DNA of 45,075 nt from Terriglobales bacterium (GTDB lineage Bacteria; Acidobacteriota; Terriglobia; Terriglobales; Acidobacteriaceae), in NCBI GenBank assembly GCA_015655585.1, contig JAATEV010000105.1, positions 1 to 45,075 on the forward strand, read 5' to 3'. Every line of letters starts with the position of its first letter. Position 1 is the first letter of the stretch. Positions 17,254-26,200 of the stretch are shown one piece after another. Under the pieces are notes generated by a model that did no database searches, was not told where the DNA came from, and worked only from the letters and a program-made list of their open reading frames with translations. The position numbers were made by a program, and so were the translations under genes.

Positions 17254-17691
17254 ATGAGAGAGAAACGGTTTAAGACGCGCTCTGAGGCGGGGACGTTGGC
17301 TATGGGGGAACGGGTGGCGGAGATGCTGCTGCCTGCTCCTAAGATGATTGTTCTGCGTGGGGATTTGGGCGCGGGGAAGACTACTCTGGTGAAGAGTTTG
17401 GCGGCGGCTTTGGGCGCGGCGGAGGTGGAGGACGTGACCAGTCCTACGTTTACGCTGGTGCATGAGTATCGTGGGCCTAAGGTGAAGGTGTTTCATCTGG
17501 ATCTGTATCGGCTGGAGACGGAGAGGGAGTTGCTTACGCTGGGGCTGGAGGAGATGGCGGAGGAGCCGGACGCTCTGGTGCTGGTGGAGTGGGGGGAGAA
17601 GTTTCCCAGTGTGATGGCTCGTGCGGATGGGGAGATTTCGATTGAGAATCTGGGTGGGGATGAGCGGTTGTTTCTTCTGCGGGTGAAGTAG
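17254..17691 (+). CDS. tsaE: tRNA threonylcarbamoyladenosine biosynthesis ATPase TsaE
   Basis: 145 residues, normal for the family. TsaE is the ATPase that helps TsaB/TsaD make the t6A modification of ANN-decoding tRNAs in the cytoplasm. Seen: Walker A GDLGAGKTTL (about 36-45), the switch-like TSPTFTLVHEY, and HLDLYRLETERELLTLGLEE with the family's conserved D and E residues, then LVLVEWGEKF. It belongs with nnr (yjeF) as in many genomes. Confidence 0.95.
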   Translation: MREKRFKTRSEAGTLAMGERVAEMLLPAPKMIVLRGDLGAGKTTLVKSLAAALGAAEVEDVTSPTFTLVHEYRGPKVKVFHLDLYRLETERELLTLGLEEMAEEPDALVLVEWGEKFPSVMARADGEISIENLGGDERLFLLRVK

Positions 17692-18061
17692 GGGCCGGTT
17701 GAAGGAGACGCGGGAGTGCTTTGGGGAGGGCTCCCGCTCTTTGTTGAAGCGGGGCTGGGGAAGGAAGGCATACCCCAGGGGCTGAAGCTCCTTCTTTCGC
17801 TTGTCCTGATGGAGACCCAAGGCTGAAGCCTTGGGGTACCTAGAGGCAACAGCAGAATTTTCTTTGGCTCTGCCTGAAGATGGGGTGAAGGATAGGGGAG
17901 TGGCTTGGGGAGATTCCCTCGGCGACTAAAGTCGCGTGGATTGTTGGATGGTTTTCGGCGGGGCTAAAGCCCCGCCCTTTCAAAGCGAGTGCCTCCTTCA
18001 AAGCGAGGAGTTCCCTTTCAAAGGGGAGAGTCATCTTTCGCAAGGAGGATTTTCGGCGGGT
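17692..18061. repeat. REP palindromes between tsaE and the methyltransferase gene
   Basis: These 370 bases hold no gene. They carry four palindromes of the same style: GGGGCTGAAGCTCC (about 17777-17790), CCAAGGCTGAAGCCTTGG (17818-17835), CGACTAAAGTCG (about 17922-17933) and GGGGCTAAAGCCCC (about 17961-17974). The centre is always CTAAAG or CTGAAG while the arms vary. They resemble the palindromes that flank the RAYT transposase at 43632-44084. The two flanking genes converge here. Confidence 0.7.
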
Positions 18062-18835
18062 TTATTTGCTTCGACTTTTGTAACGGTAGATGGCACATTC
18101 TTCGTCGCCGGTGGAGCCGTACTCTTTTTGCTGGGCTATGGCGGCTAGGTCGGCTGCGTGGTCTTCGGGAGACATGGGTATGGGGCCGAGGAAGAGGCGG
18201 GTGAAGGCGGGGTGGTCGTCGAGGAGTTCGCGGCACTCGGAGTTGACGTAGAGGAGGTCGAATTCGCCGGGGCGTTTGGCGAAGTGGGTCTCGATGCGGC
18301 GGATGAGTTTTTTGAGGACGGGAGCTTCGAAGGGATGGAAGAGGAAGCCGAGGGTGGGGGTGGAGGGGAGGTCGAGGGTGAGGGCGTCCTGCTGGTGGAG
18401 GTGGATGGGGGAGATGCGGGGGGCGGTGGGGTCGGCGGTGTGGGTGCGGAGCCAGTGGTCGATGTTGCTCTGGGCTATGGCGGCCATCTGGGGGTTGAGC
18501 TCTACTCCTACGACCTGCTGGAAGCCCAGTTCGCTGGCTACGAGCATGGCGCGGCCTTTGCCTGCGCCTATGTCGAGGAAGGTGTAGCTGTGGATGGGGT
18601 GGGTCGGGATGGTCTCGCGCCAGCGCTGGATGAGGGTGCGGAGGATGCTGGGGGCGACGCCGTAGTAGGCGGTGACGTACTCGTCGTTGGGGTGGCCGGT
18701 GGTGAGGTGAGAGGCGGGGACGAGTCCGCTGGTGTCTACGTTGTGGGCCTGGTCGAAGGGGTGGATGGGCTCGGTGGCGAGCTTGAGGAGGTCTTGCGGG
18801 CGCTTGCGGGGTGTGATGACGGCTAGCTTGGACAT
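18062..18835 (-). CDS. Class I SAM-dependent methyltransferase
   Basis: 257 residues. Motif I is YTFLDIGAGKGRAMLVASELG (about 88-108), followed by the acidic end of strand 2 in VVGVELNPQMAAIA, so S-adenosylmethionine binding is expected. The substrate is not evident. The N-terminal NDEYVTAYYGVAPSILRTL segment is shared with small uncharacterised bacterial methyltransferases. The gene follows the DUF59 gene by 2 bases, so the two are probably one transcription unit. On the plus strand this minus-strand gene is extremely G-rich (line 18361-18420 has 36 G and 6 C), in keeping with the strand bias of this part of the window. Confidence 0.85.
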   Translation of the reverse strand: MSKLAVITPRKRPQDLLKLATEPIHPFDQAHNVDTSGLVPASHLTTGHPNDEYVTAYYGVAPSILRTLIQRWRETIPTHPIHSYTFLDIGAGKGRAMLVASELGFQQVVGVELNPQMAAIAQSNIDHWLRTHTADPTAPRISPIHLHQQDALTLDLPSTPTLGFLFHPFEAPVLKKLIRRIETHFAKRPGEFDLLYVNSECRELLDDHPAFTRLFLGPIPMSPEDHAADLAAIAQQKEYGSTGDEECAIYRYKSRSK

Positions 18836-18837
18836 GG

Positions 18838-19206
18838 TTAGCGGATCTGCACCAGGGTGGGGTTACCGTCGAGGCCGAGGATGCGGCGGCCGGAGGGGGT
18901 TATTTCGCTGGGTGTCCAGGGATCGGGGAGGATGTCGAGGGTGGTCTGGCTGATGGTCTCGATTCCGGCGAGGCGGTTGAGGATCTGGGAGCGGAGCTGG
19001 GACTCGGCGGGCTCGCCGGGGGTGGTGAGGAGAATCTGGAGGTGGACGCGGTGGCGGGGAGGCACGCCGGGGATGCCGGAGCCGGGGGCTTCGGGGTCGG
19101 GCTGGATGCGGATGCTGCGGACGAGGCCGAGGTCGACGATGTTGCAGGGGAGACTGGGATCGTAGCAGTCGCGCAGGGCGGCGAGGAGGTGGGCTTCGGT
19201 GAGCAT
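18838..19206 (-). CDS. DUF59 / MIP18 (SufT-PaaD-like) family protein
   Basis: 122 residues. The YDPSLPCNIVDLGLVRSI segment near the N-terminus is the family hallmark (DPxxPxNIVDLGL), and the C-terminal PDPWTPSEIT plus GRRILGL matches the family's WTxxxxSxxGxxxLG ending. Family members take part in iron-sulfur cluster assembly or delivery. The middle segment reads TTPGEP where the family normally has a conserved Cys (TxPGCP), so the usual cluster-related cysteine seems to be replaced by Glu; a Cys is instead found in LPCNIV. A proline-rich loop of about 15 residues (about 37-52) is also extra. It lies just upstream of the methyltransferase gene. Confidence 0.8.
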   Translation of the reverse strand: MLTEAHLLAALRDCYDPSLPCNIVDLGLVRSIRIQPDPEAPGSGIPGVPPRHRVHLQILLTTPGEPAESQLRSQILNRLAGIETISQTTLDILPDPWTPSEITPSGRRILGLDGNPTLVQIR

Positions 19207-19330
19207 TGGTTTAATGATAGCTGGTGGGGTTTTGGATATTGGGAGGCTGGGTGTGTTGCGGCAGTGCCAATACAGGAAAGAATTGGAGAGTGGTTTTCAG
19301 AGGATGTGGGTTTACATGGTTAGGTTTGCT

Positions 19331-19353
19331 TTAGCAGAATGCTCTTCTGCTAA
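19331..19353. promoter_or_regulatory. Palindrome in the leader of the Gly/Tyr-rich secreted protein gene
   Basis: TTAGCAGAA, a TGCTC spacer and its exact complement lie just upstream of the TTGAGGTG ribosome binding site, ending 20 bases before the ATG at 19374. It could be an operator or an RNA hairpin affecting translation. No flanking regulator gene points to which. Confidence 0.5.
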
Positions 19354-19373
19354 CCTTTGCTTGAGGTGAAAGA

Positions 19374-19838
19374 ATGAACGTTTTCAAGTCTCTCGGTGTG
19401 CTTGCTCTTGCTGCTGGCAGTCTGTTGGCCAGCGGTCCGAAGGCTCAGGCCCAGGTTGCTATCAACATTGGAGTGGCTCCGGTTTGCCCGTATGGGTATT
19501 TCGACTATGCTCCCTATGACTGCGCTCCCTATGGGTATTACGGTCCGGACTGGTTTGTTGGCGGGGTGTTTCTTGGGGCCGGTCCGTGGTTTCATGGGCC
19601 TCGGGGTTTCTATGGCCATGTGGATAATCGCTACGATCCTCGCCATGGCTATCATGGACCGCTGCCGGGTCGCGGAGAAGGTGCGTTCAATCACTTTCAC
19701 GCAAATGAGGCTCGCGATGGAGCCGGGCATATCGGCAACGCTCCGCATCCTGGCGGCGGCGAACGCAGCGCCGGATTCGCGGGCGGTGGACGTCCCGGCG
19801 GCGGTGGTGGACATGCCGGTGGCGGCGGACGTCGCTAG
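19374..19838 (+). CDS. Small secreted Gly/Tyr/His-rich protein
   Basis: 154 residues with a clear signal peptide (MNVFKSLGVLALAAGSLLAS, cleavage near AQAQ). The mature part is rich in Tyr, Pro and Gly (CPYGYFDYAPYDCAPYGYYGPDWFVGG), then His and Gly, and ends in a glycine-rich GGGGG tail. I recognise no enzyme family; similar low-complexity secreted proteins are common in Acidobacteriota and may be surface or matrix proteins. A GAGGTGAAAGA ribosome binding site precedes the ATG, and a strong terminator follows at 19863-19890. Confidence 0.8.
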   Translation: MNVFKSLGVLALAAGSLLASGPKAQAQVAINIGVAPVCPYGYFDYAPYDCAPYGYYGPDWFVGGVFLGAGPWFHGPRGFYGHVDNRYDPRHGYHGPLPGRGEGAFNHFHANEARDGAGHIGNAPHPGGGERSAGFAGGGRPGGGGGHAGGGGRR

Positions 19839-19862
19839 ACGTTTTCCGCTTATGTGAATTGA

Positions 19863-19890
19863 GAAGGCCCGCTGATTTGAGCGGGCCTTC
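19863..19890. terminator. Bidirectional terminator hairpin
   Basis: GAAGGCCCGC, an 8-base loop and its exact complement. It lies between the convergent small secreted protein gene and the polyprenyl synthase gene, 18 bases before the end of the latter, and may stop transcription from both sides. Confidence 0.8.
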
Positions 19891-19908
19891 GTGCGTTTGC
19901 GATGTATT

Positions 19909-20973
19909 TTAGTGCTTGCGCTCGACGAGATAGGTGGCGAGGGATTTGAGAGGGGTGGCGTCTTCGCCGAAGGGTTCGAGGGCGGCGAAGGCGTCGGCGA
20001 TGAGCTCCGCTGCGTCGGAGAGGGAGCGGTCGATGCCGTAGACGGCGGGCCAGGTGGCCTTGATGCTGGCGGTGTCCTTGCCTGCGGTCTTGCCTAGCTC
20101 TTCGGAAGACTGGGTGATGTCGAGAACGTCGTCGATGATCTGGAAGGCTAGACCGGCTTTTTCGCCGAAGGTGCGGAGGCGGGTGATGGTGTCTTCGTTG
20201 ACCTCGCGCAGCGCCTCTGCGCGCCTGCCTGCCTTTTGGAAGGCTATTTGGGCGTGTTCCCCTGGGACAAGTGTGAGAGATGGATCGAGCTCGTCGGATT
20301 TTCCTGAGCCACGACCGGTGCGATTGATCAGGCCGAGGCCAAGCAGACCGCCGGAGACGATGCTGGTGGTGATGAGGGCTCCGGTCTTGGAGCGGTGAAT
20401 GGCTTCGACTAATTCGGCCGTGGGCTGCTTGCCTTCGGACTCGATATCGACGACCTGACCGCCGATCATGCCGGGGGGGAGTGCGGTCTGGAGGTCGCCC
20501 ATGCGGCCTATGCCGGTGCCGACGGCGAGGGAGATGTCCTTGAGAATGGCTACGGTGGTAGCGGGCCGGGTGGGGAGCTGGGCGATGGTCTGGAAGGCGA
20601 GGGTCTGGAGTGCGTCGCCCGCGAGGATGGCGATGGCTTCGCCGAAGACGACGTGGCAGGTGGGCTGGCCGCGGCGGAGGTCGTCGTTGTCGAGGGCGGG
20701 GAGGTCGTCGTGGATGAGGGAGTAGGTGTGGATCATCTCGATGGCTGCGCCGAGGTCGGCTGCGCCAGCGGGGATGTTGCGGGAACCAGCGGTCATGCGG
20801 GCGGCTTCCATGCAGAGGATGGGGCGGAGGCGCTTGCCTCCGGCGAAGACGCTGTGGCGCATGGCGCGATGGATAGAGTGAGGGAGGGTGTCGGGTGAGG
20901 GCAGGAGACGTTCGAGAGCGGCGTCGGTGAGCTCGACGCCGGAGTGGAGCAGGGCCTGTACGGTGGATTCCAT
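19909..20973 (-). CDS. ispA: Polyprenyl (farnesyl/geranylgeranyl) diphosphate synthase
   Basis: 354 residues from the ATG at 20973; the open frame runs on to 21174, but only through the MITE-like element. The enzyme condenses isopentenyl diphosphate with allylic diphosphates. Seen: GGKRLRP (45-51), the first aspartate-rich motif D89-DLPALD95 followed by NDDLRRG, and the second D281-DVLD285. Two residues before the first motif side (SLIH) suggest a short product such as C15 or C20. An insert of about 40 residues (about 219-259, rich in charged residues) makes it longer than typical IspA. The gene symbol rests on family resemblance only. Confidence 0.9.
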   Translation of the reverse strand: MESTVQALLHSGVELTDAALERLLPSPDTLPHSIHRAMRHSVFAGGKRLRPILCMEAARMTAGSRNIPAGAADLGAAIEMIHTYSLIHDDLPALDNDDLRRGQPTCHVVFGEAIAILAGDALQTLAFQTIAQLPTRPATTVAILKDISLAVGTGIGRMGDLQTALPPGMIGGQVVDIESEGKQPTAELVEAIHRSKTGALITTSIVSGGLLGLGLINRTGRGSGKSDELDPSLTLVPGEHAQIAFQKAGRRAEALREVNEDTITRLRTFGEKAGLAFQIIDDVLDITQSSEELGKTAGKDTASIKATWPAVYGIDRSLSDAAELIADAFAALEPFGEDATPLKSLATYLVERKH

Positions 20974-20989
20974 CAGTGTTGATGATAAA

Positions 20990-21184
20990 CGGAAAAGATG
21001 ATGTCTTGCCGGACGGGCGGCACTTCGTGCGGTGCTGAGCTTTGCGTGGTCCTCCCGTTGGTCGGGATGATAAAGCCGAGCAACGCGAGGCCCCATGCAG
21101 ATGATCCTGCCCAGTCCGGTATACAAGTCACGAAGTGACCGCTCGCCGCGCAGGAGGCTCGTCCGGCAGGACATTTCTTTTCCG
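20990..21184. mobile_element. MITE-like element with terminal inverted repeats
   Basis: A 195-base element whose ends are inverted repeats of about 28 bases with a few mismatches: the left starts CGGAAAAGATGATGTCTTGC and the right, read on the minus strand, CGGAAAAGAAATGTCCTGCC, both followed by GGACG and GC. It has no gene. Inside lie a GTCAC-TTC-GTGAC hairpin and a CCCG...CGGG hairpin. A partial second copy lies at 10999-11100 upstream of ftsZ. This copy supplies the last 18 codons and the stop of the membrane protein gene on the minus strand and adds a false extension to ispA. Confidence 0.8.
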
Positions 21185-22816
21185 CATTGCGATTAGTAAG
21201 AGGATCAGTGAAAAGCCGGAGAGTGTGTTGCCGATGGTTTGGTCGAGCGTGTGGGCGTAGCGGATCGCGATGGTTGAGGTTCCGGCGGGGATGGGGATGG
21301 CGATGAGGCCGTCGTCGCGCTGCTGGCGCGTGGAGATGGGGGTCTGGTTGAGGGTGATGCGCCAGGCGGGGTAGTCGCGGAGGTTGAGGATGAGGGTCTG
21401 GGGGATGAGTGAGTGGATGCTGAGGTTGGGCGGTGCGGGCGCGGGTGTGGAGTTGGCGGGGGCTTTCGAGTTGGGGTCGGTGGAGAGCCACCATGCGGGA
21501 TTGTTGGGGGCCAGGGAGTCGTTGTCGGCGGTGGTGGGGGTGTACTCGTCGGTGGGCTCGGTGCCTTGATGGGCGCGGAAGGCGGTTAGGCGGGAGGCGA
21601 CGGTGTCTTCGGGGTCGCAGGACTGATGGAAGACGGTGTAGGCGGGCCAGGTGAGGGTGGCGGCTATCGCGATGGTGGTGGGGATGAGGGTTCTTGGTTT
21701 TAGGGTGAGGTTTGCGAGGGCTAGTGCTGCGGCCAGGGCCATGAGGGCGGCGAGGATGGCCAGCAGACGCCAGGGAAATTGCAGGAAGGCCAGCTCGGGG
21801 AGGTGGTTCCAGAGCGGGGCGGTGAGGGGGGTTAGAGACAGGGCTATTGCGATGGTGAGGATGGCTATGGAGAGGTTTATTTTTTTGCGGGCTGTGATGA
21901 GGGCCAGCGTGGTGGCGGCTATGAGGATGAGGGCGATGATGGAGGCGGTGTGGAGGACTTGATCGTGGGGGACGTCGCCGGTGTGGTGGAAGAGGAAGTT
22001 GTCGGCGATGCGCATGTTGGGGATGACGGCCATGGCGATCTGGACGAAGCGGCGTTGCCAGGCGGCGGGGACGATGTAGAAGGAGGCGAGGCCGAGGCCG
22101 AGAGTGGTGCCGAGGAGGATGTTCGTGGCTAGGCGGAATTTCGGATTCGCGCTTTGCGCGAATGCCCATGTCCCAGAAGCGGGACATGGGGCACCCGGAT
22201 TCTGGATGGGGGCGATTATGCGGATGAGGGTTAGAAGGGCCAGGGCGTAGCAGCTCATGACGGCGGCGGGGGCGTTGGTCAGCCATAAGAGCGCTATGGG
22301 GATGGCTACTTTGGGGATGGAGATTTTTTCGGCCAGCGCGGCTTTTAGGAGGAGGGGAATCCAGACGGCGGCGAGTAGCTCGGCGTAGGCGGTGCGCTCG
22401 TAGGCGGTGAAGAGGGTGTAGGGGTTGACGGTGTAGAGGGGGGCGGCGAGGAGAGCGGCAGTGGGGGAGGCGAAGGCGCGGGCTAGGCGGTGGAGGGTGA
22501 GTCCGGCGGCGGTGAGGACGAGCCAGGTGTAAGCGATGGGAGTCCATGTCCAGGGGAGGAAGAGGCCGAGGATGGCTCCGATGGTCCAGGAGAGCGGTGG
22601 GTAGAAGACGAAGCGAGGTTCACCGGCGTTGTAGGCGGGGGTGTAGGCCCAGTGGGGATGCAGGTTGCCGTGGGTGAACTGGCGGGCGGCTTCGAGCCAG
22701 TTGAGGACGTGGAAGTCGAAGTCGTGGCCGCAGGAACAGCCGTTGAGTAGGAGAGGAAGGACGGCGATAAGCGCGGTGAGGGGGATGAGGAGGTAGGGAA
22801 GTCGTTCGCGCTGCAT
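21128..22816 (-). CDS. Polytopic membrane protein, GT-C-like (possible PTPS-related membrane family)
   Basis: 562 residues with about ten or more hydrophobic helices and a periplasmic-type C-terminal beta region (TLILNLRDYPAWRITLNQTPISTRQQRDDG). The N-terminal loop after helix 1 holds HDFDFHVLNWLEAARQFTHGN, in the position of the acidic motif of GT-C glycosyltransferases, followed by RFVFYPPLSWTIGAIL. This resembles the membrane family labelled PTPS-related (PF10131), probably lipid-linked sugar transferases. Two oddities: residues about 206-225 are encoded by double-hairpin repeat copy 3, and the last 18 residues and the stop come from the MITE-like element. Confidence 0.75.
   Translation of the reverse strand: MQRERLPYLLIPLTALIAVLPLLLNGCSCGHDFDFHVLNWLEAARQFTHGNLHPHWAYTPAYNAGEPRFVFYPPLSWTIGAILGLFLPWTWTPIAYTWLVLTAAGLTLHRLARAFASPTAALLAAPLYTVNPYTLFTAYERTAYAELLAAVWIPLLLKAALAEKISIPKVAIPIALLWLTNAPAAVMSCYALALLTLIRIIAPIQNPGAPCPASGTWAFAQSANPKFRLATNILLGTTLGLGLASFYIVPAAWQRRFVQIAMAVIPNMRIADNFLFHHTGDVPHDQVLHTASIIALILIAATTLALITARKKINLSIAILTIAIALSLTPLTAPLWNHLPELAFLQFPWRLLAILAALMALAAALALANLTLKPRTLIPTTIAIAATLTWPAYTVFHQSCDPEDTVASRLTAFRAHQGTEPTDEYTPTTADNDSLAPNNPAWWLSTDPNSKAPANSTPAPAPPNLSIHSLIPQTLILNLRDYPAWRITLNQTPISTRQQRDDGLIAIPIPAGTSTIAIRYAHTLDQTIGNTLSGFSLILLLIAMRKRNVLPDEPPARRAVTS
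22143..22197 (+). repeat. Double-hairpin repeat, copy 3, inside a coding sequence
   Basis: It has the same first hairpin as copies 1 and 2 (22146-22162), then GCCCATGTCCC, AGAAGC and the complement GGGACATGGGGC, ending ACCCG. The copy is read through in frame by the minus-strand membrane protein gene and encodes the loop segment GAPCPASGTWAFAQSANP. Confidence 0.8.
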
Positions 22817-23267
22817 GGTGTGAGGGTATCGCAGAGGTGCGGTGCGGCGTAACGGGGATCAAAGGGATAAAGGCGGATAAGAGCTTTTTGTGGCAGAGCA
22901 AGGAGGGATTCTAGCCTGGCCCTTTTCTCACGTCTTTTAGGATCAACCAGATAATGCATAGAATCCAATATTGACGCGGCTTTTGTGAGTTTCCTCACGT
23001 GTTGGATCATATCGTATCTGTGGCTTTATAGTGGCAAAAATGATGAAAAAGTGTAGCCGTGAGTTTGGCCTATTTTTTGAAGTTCAGCGGACAGCCAATA
23101 TAGAAAAATCACCTCAGTCATAGCTGACTTTGGACGATTATCGATTGCCGACTCATTCTGAATTGCTATCTACACTTCGGGCCAATCGGCGAAGACAACG
23201 GGCCTGACGGCTCTTTTTGCCAGGGAGGGAAATGAATAATCCTGACAAACGTACTCAAGCTATGAAT
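22817..23267. other. Intergenic region holding the left boundary of the island
   Basis: There is no gene in these 451 bases. A third GGCGTAACGG-type repeat unit lies at 22846-22884, and the left 16-base direct repeat of the proposed island at 22900-22915. From about 22915 on the plus-strand G excess stops. The rest is A+T-richer and should carry the 3' untranslated part of the TonB-dependent receptor gene; no convincing terminator was found. Confidence 0.6.
22900..22915 (+). repeat. Left flanking direct repeat of the island (possible attL)
   Basis: AAGGAGGGATTCTAGC matches 37026-37041 (AAGGATGGATTCTAGC) at 15 of 16 positions, in the same orientation. Both copies fall where the base-composition pattern changes. 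An integrase remnant lies about 50 bases from the right copy. Confidence 0.55.
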
Positions 23268-26200
23268 TTAGAAAATCACTCTAAAAGAAAATTGGACAGA
23301 TCTCGGTCCTCCTTGTTGATAAAGAGAACCTTCCGGGCCGAAGCTTTGATTCAGCATTTTGGTTGCTTGTCCGAATAGAGCATGGCTCAGAGACGGATCG
23401 ATATAGCCAAAGTTTGGGTGATTCAGTACATTGAACGCCTCAGCCTGAAACTGTGTGGAAAAGCGACCGTAGATAGGCATCTCTCGCCTTAGAGCAATAT
23501 TGGCCTGCACAGCATTGAAGCCACGGACAAAGTTCCGAGGCGCGTTTCCCTGGCTTGTTCCATCGGGGAGACTGAAGGCTGGATTGATTGCATCCGGCCC
23601 TCCGTTGAGAATCCGGCCGCCTGCATATTCTGCGCCATATAGATAGAGCGGACGATTCGGGATGAGGTTCACGCCATTGTAGTATCTATCTCCTGTCTCG
23701 GGATCAGAGAACAGATTTCCGAAGAGAGTCACAGGAAAAGCAGTTCTTGCGATCAGTCTTCCATCGACTCCCCAACTTCCGAGAACATATTTAAAGAACG
23801 GGCTGTTGCCGGGTTTGGGCAGGTCCCACGAAATTGCTGCCTCCAGATTGTGACGTACATCGAGGTCGGAGTTTCCATGGGTTAGTGGATAGAGAGGATC
23901 AGTCGATCCGTAATCCAGTGAATGAGCCCACGTGTAGGAGGAGAGCGCCTGTATACCCCGTGATATAGATCGCTGCAACTTTACTTGCAGCGCCTGATAG
24001 TTGGATGTCACGCCATTCGGAAAAAAGGAGACATCGCCGAAACTGTGATTGAGGGAGCTGACGTCTCTGCGTTGCTCCTGTAGAAGTTGGTCTCCATGGG
24101 CTCCGAGGTAGGAGACCGTTAAAGCCTGATTTCTGCCAAGCGCCTTTTCAATGCCGATATTCCATTGCAGGCTGTAAGGAAGAGGGAGATGGGAAGGAAA
24201 CGCATACACCAGTGAATGGGTGTTCGGAGGCATCGGCGTAGCGGGGAAGTTAAGTTGAGATGGAGTGATGGGCAGGGGAGCATCTTTGATATAGGACGTC
24301 GTTGTAAAACCCATTGCGTTGAACGCAGCCAGGGCCGGACGGTTTGTTGTATCGAAGAAGACTCCAGCGCCCACACGTAAGATCATCTCTCTGGCTGTTC
24401 GATCGCTGATCATCCAGGCCGCGCCAAAGCGTGGTGCCAGATTGAACCATCCGGTATGCCAGAGCGGAGTTCCTCTAGGAGCCAGTCTTAAGGTTGCAGG
24501 TGCATCTATATCGCCGATTGCAGTATATGCATCCATTCCTCGGCGTCCCTTAGGGGGTTGGTTAACATCCCAACGAAGGCCAAGGGACAAGGTGAGTCTT
24601 TTGGATACTCGCCACTCATCCTGGGCAAAGGCGGAAAACTGGTTGAGAACCGGGCTGGCGGGTTCGCTCTTTGTGATGACGATGTCCGATGCGGCATTAT
24701 CTACCATCGACTGTCGGCTAAAAAAATCCGCTTCGACGGACAAAGCGGCGGGATGGAACGCCGAGGCAATATACCTTTGATCTATTCCGAACTTTAAATA
24801 ATGATTCGAGATTTCACGGGTAAAGCTATCTCTAAGGTTCCACTCATAAAGCGAGCTGTTGATGTTGTCCCAAATGGCTTCACTATCGCCGACACTTGGA
24901 ATATGGATGTAAATATCTGCACGTGCCGAGTTACTGGGGTCGGGGATTCCGATAGAGCTCGCGAGACTATATTGACCGCAGAGATTAGACTGTAAAAAAA
25001 ACGTACATGCATGGGAGTTGCTTCTGACAAATCCGAGGCGGAGCTCGTTGCTAGTTTTCGTCGATAACTGACTGGCAACTCCTAAGGTGAGTGTTCGGGT
25101 GTGCAGAATATTCTGTGTCAAAGAAGAAAGTTGTTGGGTCTGACTGTGGCTAGGAGTATCTCCATATCGAAAGAATATGGAAAGTCTTGGGGAGATGGCG
25201 TGATCCAGCCGAATGCTCATGGAATCGACACGAGCCGGCAGAGAATAACCGGGAACGATAACCGCGCTCAGTCCGCCCTGTTCTCTCGATGCATCGTAGA
25301 AATTGCCGCGCCGGAAGAGCCCCAGCACATTTTGGAGAGGTGCTGGAGCTTCGTTAACAACGGCAATCGATGGCACGTAGTAGATAGTAGGTGGCGTCGG
25401 CTGAGTTAGAAGAAGGCCCTCATAAGAAGCAAATATAAACGTCTTATTATGTCCATAATAGGTTCCTGGAAAAATAAATGGGGTACCGAAGGTACCTCCA
25501 AAATCGTTCTGGTTGAAACGTGGTTGGTTCGGCGCATTTTTAGGGAAGAGGGTGGCAGTAAACCAGTCGTTACCATTTATGACATAGTCCCTCCAGTAGG
25601 TATAGAGACTGCCATGTATGGCGTTAGTTCCGGAACGCGTTAGAAAGGTGAACTGTCCTCCCGGCGTTCGTCCATACTCCGCTGAATAGGTGGAGCTCAG
25701 GACGCGAAACTCCTGGAGAGCATCGATCGACACCAGACTCTGGGTTGTTCCGAGAGCTGTTCCGCCACTACTTGATCCGGCGATGGTGAATCTGGAAGAA
25801 GCATTGCCGAGACCGGAATCTATATTGGCAGAGACACCGTCGACAAAAAACGAGTTCGATTCGGTTCGCTGCCCGTTGACGCTGAAGTCTCCCTGTGAGC
25901 CGGAGGCCTGCCCCGCCGCCTGTGGGCTTTGGGTAACGACGCCGGGCGTCATAGAGATCAAGTCCTGAAAGCTTCTTCCGTTCAAAGGAATATTCGCAAC
26001 GAATTTTCTATCGACGATTGTGCTGACAGATGCGTCGGAAGTATTGAGAGTAAGGCCACTGGCGTTAACGTTCACCGACTCCGTTACCAAACCGATCTTC
26101 AGGCGGATCAGCAGATTCTTTGTATCGCCTATGTTGAGGGCGATTCCATTCAGTTGCGTAGTGGCAAATCCTTTGCGTTCTATCTGAAGGGTGTAGGTTC

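Noticed and set aside
17692-18061. Possible CRISPR array, because of regularly spaced palindromes
   Set aside because: The units differ in arm sequence, spacing is uneven and no cas genes are near; they are REP palindromes.
20974-21174. Longer start for the polyprenyl synthase
   Set aside because: The extra 67 residues are translated repeat element, also found upstream of ftsZ.
22817-23267. Possible riboswitch or small RNA upstream of the GT-C-like gene
   Set aside because: I could find no conserved core or convincing long-range pairing beyond the repeat unit.
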